Source of the DNA: Comamonas sp. KCTC 72670
GTDB taxonomy: Bacteria; Myxococcota; Myxococcia; Myxococcales; Myxococcaceae
DNA: 64,000 nucleotides
NCBI GenBank assembly: GCA_014656495.1
Contig: BNCN01000011.1
Coordinates: forward strand, 1-64,000
Reading direction: 5' to 3'
A program made the position numbers and the translations under genes. Under the pieces are notes generated by a model. That model was given only the letters and a program-made list of their open reading frames with translations, was not told the DNA's origin and did no database searches. Of this stretch, positions 52,010 to 61,359 are shown one piece after another. Position 1 is the stretch's first letter. Each line of letters begins with the position of its first letter.

Positions 52010-52106
52010 GCCGCACCTGAGCGGGACTCCAGCCGGACCTGGAGACGCAGGCCCGGCTGGAGCCAGTTGACTCGGGGCCGCGGCCTGTTCGACGGTCCTG
52101 ACGTCA

Positions 52107-52150
52107 GCGGGGCGAAGCAGGACGTCAGCGCCCCGCGGGGCCTTCTTTTG
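52107..52150 (+). terminator. Possible terminator downstream of the esterase gene
   Basis: GCGGGGC (52107-52113) pairs with GCCCCGC (52130-52136) across a 16-base loop, and the tail ends CCTTCTTTTG. GACGTCAGCG also occurs twice here, 21 bases apart (52100 and 52121), so part of the region may be regulatory for the next gene instead. Confidence 0.4.
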
Positions 52151-52163
52151 CTATACGGCGGCC

Positions 52164-52472
52164 ATGCACAGACACCTGCTCCTGTCGTTCGTGGCCCTCG
52201 CCGTCTCCGGCTGCACTGTCGCCCGGCCCGCGACGGTCGATGTTCCCAAGGAGCGCGCCTCGCAGTGCCGAAGCATCTGTTCAGACCTCGACATGCGATT
52301 GGGCGCGGTCGTGGTCATCATGAACAGCGCCGGCTGCGTCTGCGAGCCTCGCGACGAAGAGAGCACCTCGAAGCCTCCCAGCAGCTCCTCCGCCGCGATT
52401 GGCGGCGCCGCCATCCACGCCGCCATCGAGCTCAGCCAGCGGGAGCAAACGCGGCAACAGTCACAAAGATGA
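52164..52472 (+). CDS. Small lipoprotein
   Basis: 102 residues starting at the ATG at 52164. The signal peptide ends in a good lipobox, AVSGC. A short mature domain with four Cys (SQCRSICSD, AGCVCEP) is followed by a Ser-rich linker and a hydrophobic/amphipathic tail (SAAIGGAAIHAAIEL). No family recognised. The gene is convergent with the Suv3-like helicase gene. Confidence 0.62.
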   Translation: MHRHLLLSFVALAVSGCTVARPATVDVPKERASQCRSICSDLDMRLGAVVVIMNSAGCVCEPRDEESTSKPPSSSSAAIGGAAIHAAIELSQREQTRQQSQR

Positions 52473-52570
52473 CCGGCAGCGACGTCACGGGAGACCGTGA
52501 AGCCGCTCGGCCCCGGCGCGCTGCGTCCTCGTAGCGCGGAGCCGAGATGGCCCGGAAGCACACCTCACGC

Positions 52571-55045
52571 TCAGGAGCGCGGCCCCGCGCCGTGTCCAGG
52601 GAGGTGCCCCTCTGCCTCCGAGGCCCCGCTCCGCTGCGCCTTCGGGTGCCCCGCTGGCGGAGAGGATGCCGGCGCACCGCCGCGCCGCTCTGACGAGGAG
52701 GAGGACGCCCCCCCGCGCCGGCGTCGGCGGCGCTTCGCCGGACGCCCCACCTCCGGCCCCGGGCCGCCCAACTCACGCAGCACCCGCGCCCGGGTGCCGC
52801 CCTCCAGCCGCAGCTCCTGCAGCAGGGCCCGCACCTGCCGCTCGCCGTGGGGATGGCGCAGCGCCGTACACAGCCGCTCGACGATGTCGATGCGCAGCGC
52901 CACGCTCCCGAGCACCTCGTAACCGAAGGCGCGCGCCGCCTGCCCCGCCACGTCCGTGGCGCTCAGGACGGGCTCCCGGGGAACGCCCTTGGGCACGGGC
53001 CGCTGCTGGAACAGCGACGTCAGCATGCAGCGGCGCTCCAGGGCCTGCGGCGAAAGCGCATCGGCGACGAAGAAGAAGCGGTGTCCCTCGCAGAGCCCCT
53101 GTGCGGTGAGCCGCGCGCGGGCCTCCGCGTCCAGCAGCCGCCACTGCTCGCACGCCTCCCCCTGGGACACCACCCCGAGCCCTTCGGACAGCCGGTAGGC
53201 CAGCCCTCGCGTCGGCGCGGAGCTGCCCGCCCCCGCGAGCGCCTCCGCGGGGAAGCCCCCCATCGCCTCCGTGACGAGGTCGCGGACCAGCGCCAGCAAC
53301 CGGCGTTCGAGCCGCTGCCGGGCGCCCGCCGTCCAGACCTCCGGCTCCGCCAGCGCGAGCAGCGGGGAGCGCCGGTCCTTGCCACGCACCAGCCGGGCCA
53401 GCGGCTCGCCTTCGAACGCGATGTTGCCCAACGCGTCCACCTCGAAGGCCTCGTGGGCCGCGTCGACCACCCGCTGAACGAACTGCTCCTCCGTCAGCGC
53501 CGCGCCGTCCGCGCCGGGCACGTCACTCAACAGGAGCCCCAGCTTGGCGAAGGGGCTGTCCGAACCAGAGGCCGCCTGCGAGGTGGCCCGGACGAAGCGG
53601 CGAGAGGTCCTGCGCGCCGCCCGCTGGACGAACCGCTCGACGAGCCGCTCATGGAGCGCGTCCCCCAACGCGTCCTCGATGCTCCGGGTGCGCTCCTGCC
53701 AATGTCCGGCGTCCTCCAGCCAGCCCGGGCGATGGCTGATGTACGTCCAGATGCGGATGGCCGCCAGCCGGTCCATCAGCGTGTGGATGTCTCCGGAGAC
53801 GTCATCGAGCGGAGAGACCTGCCGCGACAACCAGACCGGATCCAACCGGCCATCGCCCGCGGTGAGCTGAAGGAATGTTTCACGCAGCAGCGCCACGTGC
53901 TGGCCGAAGAGCCCCTTGCGGAAGTCCGGAACCTGGCAGACCTGCCACAGCAGCTCGACGCGGTCCTGGCCGGTGGCCAGCTCCTGGATGGCCGGAACGC
54001 GCGACAGGTCCTTGAGCGCATCGAAGTCATCCGCGCGCTCCACGCGGGTGAAGGCCTGGTGGCCCGGCGCGCGCGCCAACGAGTCCAGCAGCGCCTCCGC
54101 GCTGGAGAAGTCGAGCGCCGAGTTGCGCCAGATGAGGTTGCGCACCGCCGGGAAGCGGTGCGTCTCAATGGCCGAGACGACCCGGGGCGACAGCTCCGGC
54201 AACGTGTTCAACGTGCCAAAGCTCCCGTCGTTCAAATGGCGCCCGGCGCGGCCGGCGATCTGCGCCAGCTCGTCCGGAAAGAGGTCGCGTTGCTCCGCGC
54301 CGTCGAACTTGGACAGCCCCGCGAAGGCCACGTGGTTCAGGTCCAGGTTCAACCCCATGCCAATGGCATCCGTGGCCACCAGGTACTGGACCTCTCCCGA
54401 CTGATACATGGCCACCTGGGCGTTGCGTGTCCTGGGGGAGAGCGCGCCGAGGACCACGGCGACACCTCCGCGCAACCGGCGCAGCGACTCCGCGAGCTCG
54501 TACACGCGGTCCGCGGAGAACGCGACCACGGCCGAACGCGGCGGAAGGCTCTTCAGTGAGCGATGCCCCGAGTAGCGAAGCTGGGACAGGCGCGTGGCGC
54601 GCTTCACCGACGCGTGGGGAATCAGCGTCTGGACCATGGGGCGCATCGTGTCCGCGCCCAGGAACCAGGTCTCCTTGCGGCCACGCGCGTGGAGCAGCCG
54701 GTCCGTGAAGACGTGCCCCCGCTCCCGGTGCGCGGCGAGCTGGATTTCATCTACCGCCACGAAGTCCGCGGTGCGGTCCGTCGGCATCGCCTCCACGGTG
54801 CATATCCAGTAGTCGGGGCGCGGCGGCAGCCGCTTCTCCTCGCCCGTCATCAACGCGACGCGGCCCTCGCCCACCCGGGCGGTCACCCGGTCGTAGACTT
54901 CACGGGCGAGCAGGCGCAGCGGGAACCCCATGATGCCCGAACCGTGTTCGAGCATGCGCTCGATGGCCCGGTAGGTCTTCCCGGTGTTCGTGGGCCCCAG
55001 CTCCGCCACGACGATGGACGGCCGGCTGGATGCGCTGGAGTTCAT
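52571..55045 (-). CDS. Suv3-like superfamily 2 RNA helicase
   Basis: 824 residues. The N-terminal half is a compact SF2 helicase: Walker A LGPTNTGKTYRAI, motif Ia GFPLRLLAREVYD, motif II DFVAVDEIQL (DEIQ box), RYSGHRSLKSLPPRSAVVAFS, then ATDAIGMGLNLDLNHVAF (motif V) and QIAGRAGRH (motif VI). The pattern is that of the mitochondrial degradosome helicase SUV3 and its bacterial relatives, which unwind RNA ahead of exonucleases. Residues 300-620 are a helical bundle; the last 60 are a basic, disordered RRRRR/Ser/Gly tail fitting RNA contacts. No exonuclease partner is adjacent. It is transcribed in the same direction as the quinone oxidoreductase gene, whose stop lies 106 bases upstream. Confidence 0.87.
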   Translation of the reverse strand: MNSSASSRPSIVVAELGPTNTGKTYRAIERMLEHGSGIMGFPLRLLAREVYDRVTARVGEGRVALMTGEEKRLPPRPDYWICTVEAMPTDRTADFVAVDEIQLAAHRERGHVFTDRLLHARGRKETWFLGADTMRPMVQTLIPHASVKRATRLSQLRYSGHRSLKSLPPRSAVVAFSADRVYELAESLRRLRGGVAVVLGALSPRTRNAQVAMYQSGEVQYLVATDAIGMGLNLDLNHVAFAGLSKFDGAEQRDLFPDELAQIAGRAGRHLNDGSFGTLNTLPELSPRVVSAIETHRFPAVRNLIWRNSALDFSSAEALLDSLARAPGHQAFTRVERADDFDALKDLSRVPAIQELATGQDRVELLWQVCQVPDFRKGLFGQHVALLRETFLQLTAGDGRLDPVWLSRQVSPLDDVSGDIHTLMDRLAAIRIWTYISHRPGWLEDAGHWQERTRSIEDALGDALHERLVERFVQRAARRTSRRFVRATSQAASGSDSPFAKLGLLLSDVPGADGAALTEEQFVQRVVDAAHEAFEVDALGNIAFEGEPLARLVRGKDRRSPLLALAEPEVWTAGARQRLERRLLALVRDLVTEAMGGFPAEALAGAGSSAPTRGLAYRLSEGLGVVSQGEACEQWRLLDAEARARLTAQGLCEGHRFFFVADALSPQALERRCMLTSLFQQRPVPKGVPREPVLSATDVAGQAARAFGYEVLGSVALRIDIVERLCTALRHPHGERQVRALLQELRLEGGTRARVLRELGGPGPEVGRPAKRRRRRRGGASSSSSERRGGAPASSPPAGHPKAQRSGASEAEGHLPGHGAGPRS

Positions 55046-55150
55046 TCGCGGAGTCTAACCCCGGACGCGACCCTCCGCCCGGAAGGATGGGCCCCCGGGA
55101 TTCACGGGCCGAGCGCCTGGGAGCAGGCGCCCGGCTCGCCACGCCGACGC

Positions 55151-56131
55151 TCAGTGAATGCGCAGCGCGAGCTTCCCGAGGTGATGCTTCCCCACGGCCT
55201 CGAGCGCCTTGCCCGCGTCGTCCAGCCGGTAGACCTTCGACACCTCGACATGGAAGGGCCCGGCCTCGATGAGCGCGTTCAGCCGCTCGAGCACGTCCGC
55301 ATTCGACTTGCCGTCATAGGCTGTCAACTGGACGCCGTCCCGCCGCTGCGGCGCGGGCTCCACGCCGTTGGGGAAGGCGATGTGGCCGCCCTTCTTCACC
55401 GTCTCCAACGCCTTCTGTGAGACGTCACCGCCCGCGAGGACCAACGCCGCGTCCAGGCCGTCCGGCGCGAAGTCGCGAATCGCCTTCACCACCGCGTCGG
55501 CATCCCCCCGGCCGTCCACGACCTTCTCCGCGCCCAGACGTTTCACCAACTCCACGCCATCCGCGCCCGAGGCCACCGCGACGACCTTCGCGCCCAGACG
55601 CCGCGCGAGCTGCACCGCCAGATGGCCCACGCCGCCGCTCGCCCCGTAAACGAGCAGCGTCATGCCCTCGCGAAGCTTGAGCGCGTCCTGGAGACCTTGA
55701 AGCGCCGTGATTCCATCCGCGGCCAGCACCCCCGCCTGTTCCGCGCTCAGGCCCTTGGGCACCGGCGCGGTGTCCACCTCCCGCACCACGGCATACTCGG
55801 CGTAGAAGCCGCCCTTCGCGTTGAGGAAGCCGGACGCGTAGACCTTGTCGCCAGCCTTGCACCGCGTGACGCCTTGGCCCACGGCCACCACGGTGCCCGC
55901 GCCGTCCGTTCCCAGCACGTAGGGGAAGGATGACTTGCCTGGCTTGATCGCCTCCATCTCCCCTTCTCGCTCGGCGGAGTCCCAGCTGCCGACGCCCGCC
56001 GTCTCCACTTTGATGAGCACCTCGCCCGCGCCCACCTCCGGCACCGTCACCGTCTTCATGCCGAGGACCTCGGGCCCTCCGAAACGGTCCAATGCGGCGG
56101 CCTTCATCTGCGATGGAATGGAAGTCTTCAT
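55151..56131 (-). CDS. Zinc-independent quinone oxidoreductase / MDR-family reductase
   Basis: 326 residues from the ATG at 56131 (GAGGAG upstream). Medium-chain dehydrogenase/reductase without catalytic Zn: N-terminal GroES-like fold (AGEVLIKVETAGVGSWDSAEREG), then the NADP(H) domain with LVYGASGGVGHLAVQLARRLGAKVVAVASG. The Gly-rich AASGGVG-type loop and the absence of Cys/His metal ligands point to a QOR/zeta-crystallin-like enzyme that reduces quinones or alpha,beta-unsaturated carbonyls. Cytosolic. It has its own upstream region of about 290 bases shared with no divergent gene. Confidence 0.9.
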   Translation of the reverse strand: MKTSIPSQMKAAALDRFGGPEVLGMKTVTVPEVGAGEVLIKVETAGVGSWDSAEREGEMEAIKPGKSSFPYVLGTDGAGTVVAVGQGVTRCKAGDKVYASGFLNAKGGFYAEYAVVREVDTAPVPKGLSAEQAGVLAADGITALQGLQDALKLREGMTLLVYGASGGVGHLAVQLARRLGAKVVAVASGADGVELVKRLGAEKVVDGRGDADAVVKAIRDFAPDGLDAALVLAGGDVSQKALETVKKGGHIAFPNGVEPAPQRRDGVQLTAYDGKSNADVLERLNALIEAGPFHVEVSKVYRLDDAGKALEAVGKHHLGKLALRIH

Positions 56132-56371
56132 GGAGTGCTCCTCGGAGGGTGGTGGGCGCCTCCGGCCAGGGTTTCCACGGAGGCTGGCCATGCCCGCTTC
56201 GGAATGCAGAGGAGGGCCCGGGAGCCCGAGCCAGGGCTCGCTTTCATGCCTGGCGGGAGCGGTGAGCACGCCCCACGAGCGACCCAGCATGATGCGTGGA
56301 GGGTGTTCGGCTTCCGCAGCGCCTGGGCGCCCCCCACCCAGACTGACACCCGATACGGCGCGGCCGGCACA

Positions 56372-56401
56372 CCCCGCCGCGGAGTCAGGTCCGCGGCGGG
56401 G
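56372..56401 (-). terminator. Terminator hairpin after the 5'-nucleotidase-like gene
   Basis: A perfect 12-bp stem (CCCCGCCGCGGA and its complement, 56372-56383 and 56390-56401) with a 6-base loop lies 17 bases past the stop of the minus-strand gene ending at 56418. No clear T-run. Confidence 0.55.
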
Positions 56402-56417
56402 CGGGAGGTGCGACGTG

Positions 56418-58373
56418 CTACTCGACGAACGACTTCGTGCTGTACAGCGCGGCGTTCACCTTGCGGAGGACGGGCAGCCCCGTCTCCGGGTCGCGCTCGG
56501 CCAGGCGGTCGACGTACGTCAGGAAGACGTCCGCATCGAGCACGCCAATGTCGGAGCGGCGCTCCGCCGGCACGTTGGCCAGCGTCTCGTAGCCGTCACC
56601 ACCCGTCGCGTTGAATTGGAGCACGAACAGGCGGTAGGTGGCCGTGGGGCTGACCTCCTTCCACTCGCCCGTGGCCTGGTCCAGGATCTCCAGGTGGGTG
56701 GCGCGCTGCCCGCGCTCCTGGGTCGCGTTGACGTCGAAGCGCAGGCCTCCCGTGTAGGGATAGGGGCCCGTCGAGCCTCCCTCGCGGAAGGTCGCGTGCA
56801 GGCCGTCCTCGATCATGGATTTCACCTCTTCGCCGGTGATGTCCAGCCGGTAGAGCAGGTTCCCGAAAGGGATGACCTCGATGACGTCGGCCGCGGTCAC
56901 GGGCCCCAGCAAGGGACGGCGCACGCCGCCGGCGCTCTGCAGCGTGATGTCGGCGCCGCCGTAGTCCGCGTTCGCCACCTCCAGGTAGGCCTGGGCGACG
57001 AGCTGCTGGATGTCACCACCGCGGGCATCGGCCTCGCCCAGCTCGTTGCAGCTCACGCTGGAGCGGCTGCGATCCCGGGCGCCCGGCACCCGGCGGTTGC
57101 AGAGCTCGTCGGCGGCCACGGAGACGACCTGCTGGCTGTACTGCTCCACGCGCTCCTGGAACGGCGCCAGCACCGCGGCGGCGGCTTCGCTGGGCTGCGT
57201 GACGCGGAGGAAGCCACTGGACGCGGCGCTCGCGAGCATCGCGGCGTTGTCCTCGGCGGAGACCGGCGTGCCGCCGATGGAGAACTGGTCGCCGATGAGC
57301 ACGTGGGGCGTGCCGTTGCACGAGGTCACCACGCCGTCGGCGTCGAAGCGGATGTTCATCTCGCCGACGACTCGCGCGTACTGCCAGGCCTGCCCGATGC
57401 ACACCGTCTCGCCGTCACGGTTGCGCAGCGGCTCGGCGTAGGCACCCGCGGGCGTCCCCACGTTGAAGTCCTCCATGCTCGCGGGCCCCAGCAGCGTGTG
57501 CGAATCACCGCCGATGACCGCGTCCACGCCGCTCAGCTGCGGAATGATGGTGCGGTCGAGGTCGTAGCCGATGTGGCTCATCACGATGATCTTGTTGATG
57601 CCCTCGGCCTTCAACGCGTCGATGGCGCGCTGCGCGGCGGGCACCTCCCCCTCGAACATCGTGTCGGGGTCGGGGCTGGAGGACTCCTTCGTCTTGGTGG
57701 CGATCGTCAGGCCCACGAGGCCAATCTTCTGACCGCCGCGCTCCACCACGGTGTAGGGATTGACGTACCCGCTGGCCCGCGAGGGGTGCAGCGCGGAGCT
57801 TGCGCCGAAGGAGACGTTGGCGCTGATGACAGGCGTCTTGCACGTCCCCGCGTGCAGGCGGTCAATGAAGTTCCGCAGCTCGCTGTCGCCCTTGTCGAAC
57901 TCGTGGTTGCCGAGCGTGAAGGCGTCGAAGCACACGGTGTTCATCATCGCCGCGTCGGCTTCGCCAATCGCGCCCGCGCGGTTGAAGTACAGCGTGCCCG
58001 TGAGCGCGTCACCCGCGTGAAGCTTCAAGACATGCTGCTTGCCAACGGCGAGCTCGGTCATCGCCGTGGTGACGCGCGCGAATCCCGCGGCGTCGACATT
58101 GGCGGAGACGGTGGCGCCCGCGGCGTTGGCCACGTTCAATGACACGCTGCCGCTCGCCAGGTGCGAGTGGTGGTCATTGATGTGCAGGATGGTCAAATCC
58201 AGTGGCGCCCCCTGCTCGGGCGGCGGCGGGGGTGGCGGCGGAGGCGGCTTGTCCTCACCGTTGTCGCCACATGCCATCAGCGCGCCAGCCACCAGCCAGG
58301 CCACGGGGAGCCACCGCCGACGCCGGGACATCCCGGCCGCGCGGCGCACGTCATTCTCCGACATCCACTGCAT
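56418..58373 (-). CDS. Lipoprotein 5'-nucleotidase / UshA-like metallophosphatase
   Basis: 651 residues from the ATG at 58373, behind GGAGGG. The signal peptide ends ALMAC, a lipobox, and a 10-Pro linker follows at residues 40-55. The N-terminal calcineurin-like domain carries ILHINDHHSHL, LHAGDALTGT, FTLGNHEFD and GGDSHTLLG, the di-metal ligand set. The C-terminal 5'-nucleotidase domain includes ADITLQSAGGVRRPLLGPVTAADVIEVIPFGN and a closing FNATGGDGYETL; the usual NxGG is SAGG here. Expected to release phosphate from extracellular nucleotides at the cell surface, useful for a predator that lyses prey. Confidence 0.88.
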   Translation of the reverse strand: MQWMSENDVRRAAGMSRRRRWLPVAWLVAGALMACGDNGEDKPPPPPPPPPPEQGAPLDLTILHINDHHSHLASGSVSLNVANAAGATVSANVDAAGFARVTTAMTELAVGKQHVLKLHAGDALTGTLYFNRAGAIGEADAAMMNTVCFDAFTLGNHEFDKGDSELRNFIDRLHAGTCKTPVISANVSFGASSALHPSRASGYVNPYTVVERGGQKIGLVGLTIATKTKESSSPDPDTMFEGEVPAAQRAIDALKAEGINKIIVMSHIGYDLDRTIIPQLSGVDAVIGGDSHTLLGPASMEDFNVGTPAGAYAEPLRNRDGETVCIGQAWQYARVVGEMNIRFDADGVVTSCNGTPHVLIGDQFSIGGTPVSAEDNAAMLASAASSGFLRVTQPSEAAAAVLAPFQERVEQYSQQVVSVAADELCNRRVPGARDRSRSSVSCNELGEADARGGDIQQLVAQAYLEVANADYGGADITLQSAGGVRRPLLGPVTAADVIEVIPFGNLLYRLDITGEEVKSMIEDGLHATFREGGSTGPYPYTGGLRFDVNATQERGQRATHLEILDQATGEWKEVSPTATYRLFVLQFNATGGDGYETLANVPAERRSDIGVLDADVFLTYVDRLAERDPETGLPVLRKVNAALYSTKSFVE

Positions 58374-58437
58374 GCAACCCTCCAAGGTGTGTTTCGGAAG
58401 GTAACACTTTCATGGCGATTGCCAGACGCAAGACGAC

Positions 58438-59211
58438 TCACCCCGTGAGCAATTCGCGACCCACCATGTGCGCGCCCAGCAGCACCAGACTGGCCATGAA
58501 GCACTTCCGGAACACCGTTGGCGAAAGTTTCTGGCGAAGCCACTGGCCAGCCTGCATCCCGACGAGCGCGGGAAGCAGCATCACCAGGGACATGCCCAGC
58601 GCGGCGCTCGAGTACCCGGCATTGAGAGAGAGCCCCGCGGCCAGCGCCACCGTGGACACGGTGAAGGAGATGCCCATGGCTTGGAGCAGTTCGTCCCGGT
58701 CGAAGCCAAGTGCCTGCAGGTAGGGCACCGCGGGGATGACGAAGACGCCCGTGGCCGCGGTGACAAGGCCCGTGGCCACGCCGACCCACGGGCCCACGCG
58801 CTGCTCGGCGCGGAGCCCCACCTTGAACCGGGCCCCGCTGAGGCCCCAAGCGGCATAGGCCATCAGCGCCACCCCAAGCGACACCGTGGCCCAGGCGCCC
58901 ACCGGCGCGCCCAGCACCCACGCCCCCGCCAGCGTGCCCACGCACGTCCCCGCCTGCATCGGCGCCAGACGCCGCGACATGGGCCCCAGCGAGCCCCACG
59001 GCCGGAGCTGCCAGACGTTGGTCACCAGCGAGGGGACAATCAACAAGGCCGCCGCCTGCGCGGGCGACATCAGCAGCGCCAGGAGCGCCATGGCGATGGT
59101 GGGCAACCCCAGCCCCACCACGCCCTTGACGGTCCCCGCCAACACGAAGACGGCGGCGGCCAGGAGCCAGGACAGCCAGGGGTTCGCGGTGAGGCTTTCG
59201 AGAGGAGACAT
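58438..59211 (-). CDS. TSUP-family (TauE/SafE) membrane exporter
   Basis: 257 residues starting at the ATG at 59211 (weak AGGA upstream). Eight predicted membrane helices in two inverted halves, with the family motif GTVKGVVGLGLPTIAMALLALL near the start and ATGLVTAATGVFVIPAVPYLQALG at the start of the second half. TSUP proteins move sulfite, sulfonates or related anions; the substrate cannot be told. It is divergent from the tetR-MFS pair across 299 bases that contain the operator, so it may share the regulator. Confidence 0.87.
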   Translation of the reverse strand: MSPLESLTANPWLSWLLAAAVFVLAGTVKGVVGLGLPTIAMALLALLMSPAQAAALLIVPSLVTNVWQLRPWGSLGPMSRRLAPMQAGTCVGTLAGAWVLGAPVGAWATVSLGVALMAYAAWGLSGARFKVGLRAEQRVGPWVGVATGLVTAATGVFVIPAVPYLQALGFDRDELLQAMGISFTVSTVALAAGLSLNAGYSSAALGMSLVMLLPALVGMQAGQWLRQKLSPTVFRKCFMASLVLLGAHMVGRELLTG

Positions 59212-59452
59212 GCATCGTGAATCCTGGCGCGCCCCCACCCGGACGAGAATTCGGAACTGCCGGGTGCACCCTACGGCTCCGCCAGAGGCACGCCCCCGTG
59301 GCGTGGCCAGGGCATCGTCGCCGCAGCGCGACGGAGACACACAGGCCGCCCCAGGCGAGCGCCAAGGCCCACCTTGGACGCCCGCCCGGAAGCCGGGCGC
59401 GGCCCCCCGAGCGACTTCGGCCTGGGGGAATGTGCTGAACCTTGCCCGGGTT

Positions 59453-59486
59453 GGGGCCGATATGTACGTTCGTACATATCGGCCCC
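59453..59486. promoter_or_regulatory. Operator palindrome upstream of tetR
   Basis: A perfect inverted repeat with 16-base arms, GGGGCCGATATGTACG and its complement, separated by TT. The inner TATGTACG-TT-CGTACATA has the layout of many TetR operators. It lies 25-58 bases upstream of the tetR GTG, so autoregulation of the tetR-MFS pair is expected, and the TauE gene starts 242 bases away on the other side. Confidence 0.7.
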
Positions 59487-59510
59487 GCGCGAGGGGTCCA
59501 GGAGACACCC

Positions 59511-60053
59511 GTGGCCACCCGCCGTCACGACCCCGCCCGCCGCGACCGAATCATCGACGCCACGCTTCAGGTCATCGCCGAGGGCGGAGTCGCGGGGACC
59601 TCGCACCGGCGCGTCGCCGAGCGCGCCGAGGTGCCACTGGGCTCGATGACCTATCACTTCGCCAGCATGGATGAGCTCTTGCGCGAGGCGTTCACGCGGT
59701 TCGCGCTGCGCATCAGCGAGCGCTTCGCCGCGCGAATCGGGGAGGCGGCCGACCTGGAAGGCCTGGTCGAAGCCGTCGTCCACCTCGTGCACGACGACCT
59801 CGCGGCGGGTCAGGACGAGCTCGTCCTCACGCTGGAGCTCTACACGCTGGCCGCGCGGCAGCCCGCCTTCCGGCAAATCACCCGCGACTGGATGCGCCGG
59901 AGCCGAGAGGCGCTCGGACGGCTCGTCGACGCGCGCCGGACGCACGAAGTCGACGCGCTGATCGAGGGCCTGTTCATCCACGCCCAACTCGACCCGGTGC
60001 CGCGCGGCCGCGCCGCGACCCGTGCCGCCGTACGCCGTCTCCTCTCCCCCTGA
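59511..60053 (+). CDS. TetR-family transcriptional regulator
   Basis: 180 residues from the GTG at 59511, chosen over an upstream ATG at 59442 because CCAGGAG lies eight bases before it and the upstream frame runs through the operator. Residues 6-55 are a typical TetR HTH (RRDRIIDATLQVIAEGGVAGTSHRRVAERAEVPLGSMTYHFASMDELL), with recognition helix SMTYHF. Residues 60-180 form the helical ligand-binding domain. It most likely represses itself and the MFS gene 15 bases downstream by binding the palindrome just upstream. Confidence 0.9.
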   Translation: MATRRHDPARRDRIIDATLQVIAEGGVAGTSHRRVAERAEVPLGSMTYHFASMDELLREAFTRFALRISERFAARIGEAADLEGLVEAVVHLVHDDLAAGQDELVLTLELYTLAARQPAFRQITRDWMRRSREALGRLVDARRTHEVDALIEGLFIHAQLDPVPRGRAATRAAVRRLLSP

Positions 60054-60068
60054 AGCTGAAGCCCTCCC

Positions 60069-61292
60069 ATGACCCTCTCGACCCCGCTGCGGGTGATGCC
60101 CGCACCCCGGGCGGCGCGTGCCGCCGTCGCGGCGCTGTTCTTCACCAACGGCGCCATCCTGGCCAACCTGCTGCCTCGCTATCCCCAGCTCAAGGCCGAC
60201 CTCGGCTTGAGCAACGCGGAGTACGGACTCGCCGTCGCCGCGTTCCCTTCCGGCGCGCTCGTCGCGGGGCTCGCCGCGGGCGCGCTCATCCGCCGCTTCC
60301 GCTCGTCGCGCGTGGCGGTCGCCGGCACGATGCTCACCAGCCTGGGAATCCTGGCGGCGGCGCTCGCGCCGTCGTGGGCCGGGCTCGCCGTCGGCCTCTT
60401 CTTCGCGGGCTGCATGGACGCCATCACCGACGTGGCGCAGAACTCCCACGGGCTGCGCGTCCAGCGCCTCTACGGGCGCTCCATCCTCAACACCTTCCAT
60501 GCGACGTGGAGTGTCGGCGCGGTGGTGGGCGGGCTCGTGGGAGGGTTCGCCGCCGGAATCGAGCTGCCGCGAGGCCTCCACCTGGGCTGCTCCGCGCTGC
60601 TCTTCACCGCGGTCTCCCTGACGGCGCTGCGCTTCACGCTGCCGGGGCCCGAGCCCGTGGACCCCGCCGGCCCGGCGGAAGGAACGGACGAAGCGCCCAC
60701 GGCACGACAGGCGCCGAGCCAGAGGTCCATCTGGCTCTCCATCGCGGCGCTCGTCCTCATCGCCTGCGGCGGGACGCTCGTGGAGGACTCCGGGATGACA
60801 TGGGCCGCCGTCTACCTGAGCGGCACGTTGGGGGCCGAGGCCGCCATCGCATCCCTGGGCTTCGTCGCGCTCGTGGGCGCGCAGTTCGTCGGGCGGCTGC
60901 TCGGCGACGGACTCGTCGACAGGTTCGGCCAGCGCGCGGTCGCCCGGGCAGGGGGGACCATCACGGCCCTGGGCATGGGGCTGGCCCTGCTGCTGCCTTC
61001 CATCTTCGGGACCATCGCCGGCTTCGCCTTCGCGGGGTTCGGGGTGGCGACGCTGGTCCCCGCCGCCATGCACGGCGCCGACGAGCTGCCCGGCCTCCGT
61101 CCGGGAACCGGGCTCACGGTGGTCAGCTGGCTGATGCGGCTCGGGTTCCTCTTGTCGCCGCCCATCGTCGGGCTCGTCGCCGACGCGCTGGGCCTGCGGG
61201 TGGGGCTGCTCGTGGTGCCCTTCGCGGGAGCCCTCGTGGTCCTGCTGTCGGGCGTGTTGTCAGCCGTCCGCGCACCCGCGCACCGGATGTAG
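60069..61292 (+). CDS. MFS transporter (YbjJ-like)
   Basis: 407 residues, twelve predicted membrane helices in two halves. Motifs: loop 2-3 GLAAGALIRRFRSSRVAVAG and the opening FTNGAILANLLPRYPQLKADLGLSNAEYGLAVAAFPSG, as in the YbjJ group of uncharacterised bacterial transporters; a charged central loop (GPAEGTDEAPTARQAPSQRS) separates the halves. Inner-membrane efflux or uptake, proton driven. It follows tetR by 15 bases and is its probable target, so it may export a compound sensed by that regulator. Confidence 0.9.
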   Translation: MTLSTPLRVMPAPRAARAAVAALFFTNGAILANLLPRYPQLKADLGLSNAEYGLAVAAFPSGALVAGLAAGALIRRFRSSRVAVAGTMLTSLGILAAALAPSWAGLAVGLFFAGCMDAITDVAQNSHGLRVQRLYGRSILNTFHATWSVGAVVGGLVGGFAAGIELPRGLHLGCSALLFTAVSLTALRFTLPGPEPVDPAGPAEGTDEAPTARQAPSQRSIWLSIAALVLIACGGTLVEDSGMTWAAVYLSGTLGAEAAIASLGFVALVGAQFVGRLLGDGLVDRFGQRAVARAGGTITALGMGLALLLPSIFGTIAGFAFAGFGVATLVPAAMHGADELPGLRPGTGLTVVSWLMRLGFLLSPPIVGLVADALGLRVGLLVVPFAGALVVLLSGVLSAVRAPAHRM

Positions 61293-61296
61293 CGGA

Positions 61297-61326
61297 GGCC
61301 CCGCTGAACCTCGCCCAGCGGGGGCC
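61297..61326. terminator. Hairpin between converging MFS and pirin genes
   Basis: GGCCCCGCTG (61297-61306) pairs with CAGCGGGGGCC (61316-61326), one bulged G, loop of nine bases. It sits five bases past the MFS stop and 34 before the pirin stop; no T-run, so moderate confidence. Confidence 0.45.
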
Positions 61327-61359
61327 CCAGCCCGTCCCGGCGGCCCGCCCTCGCCTGCC

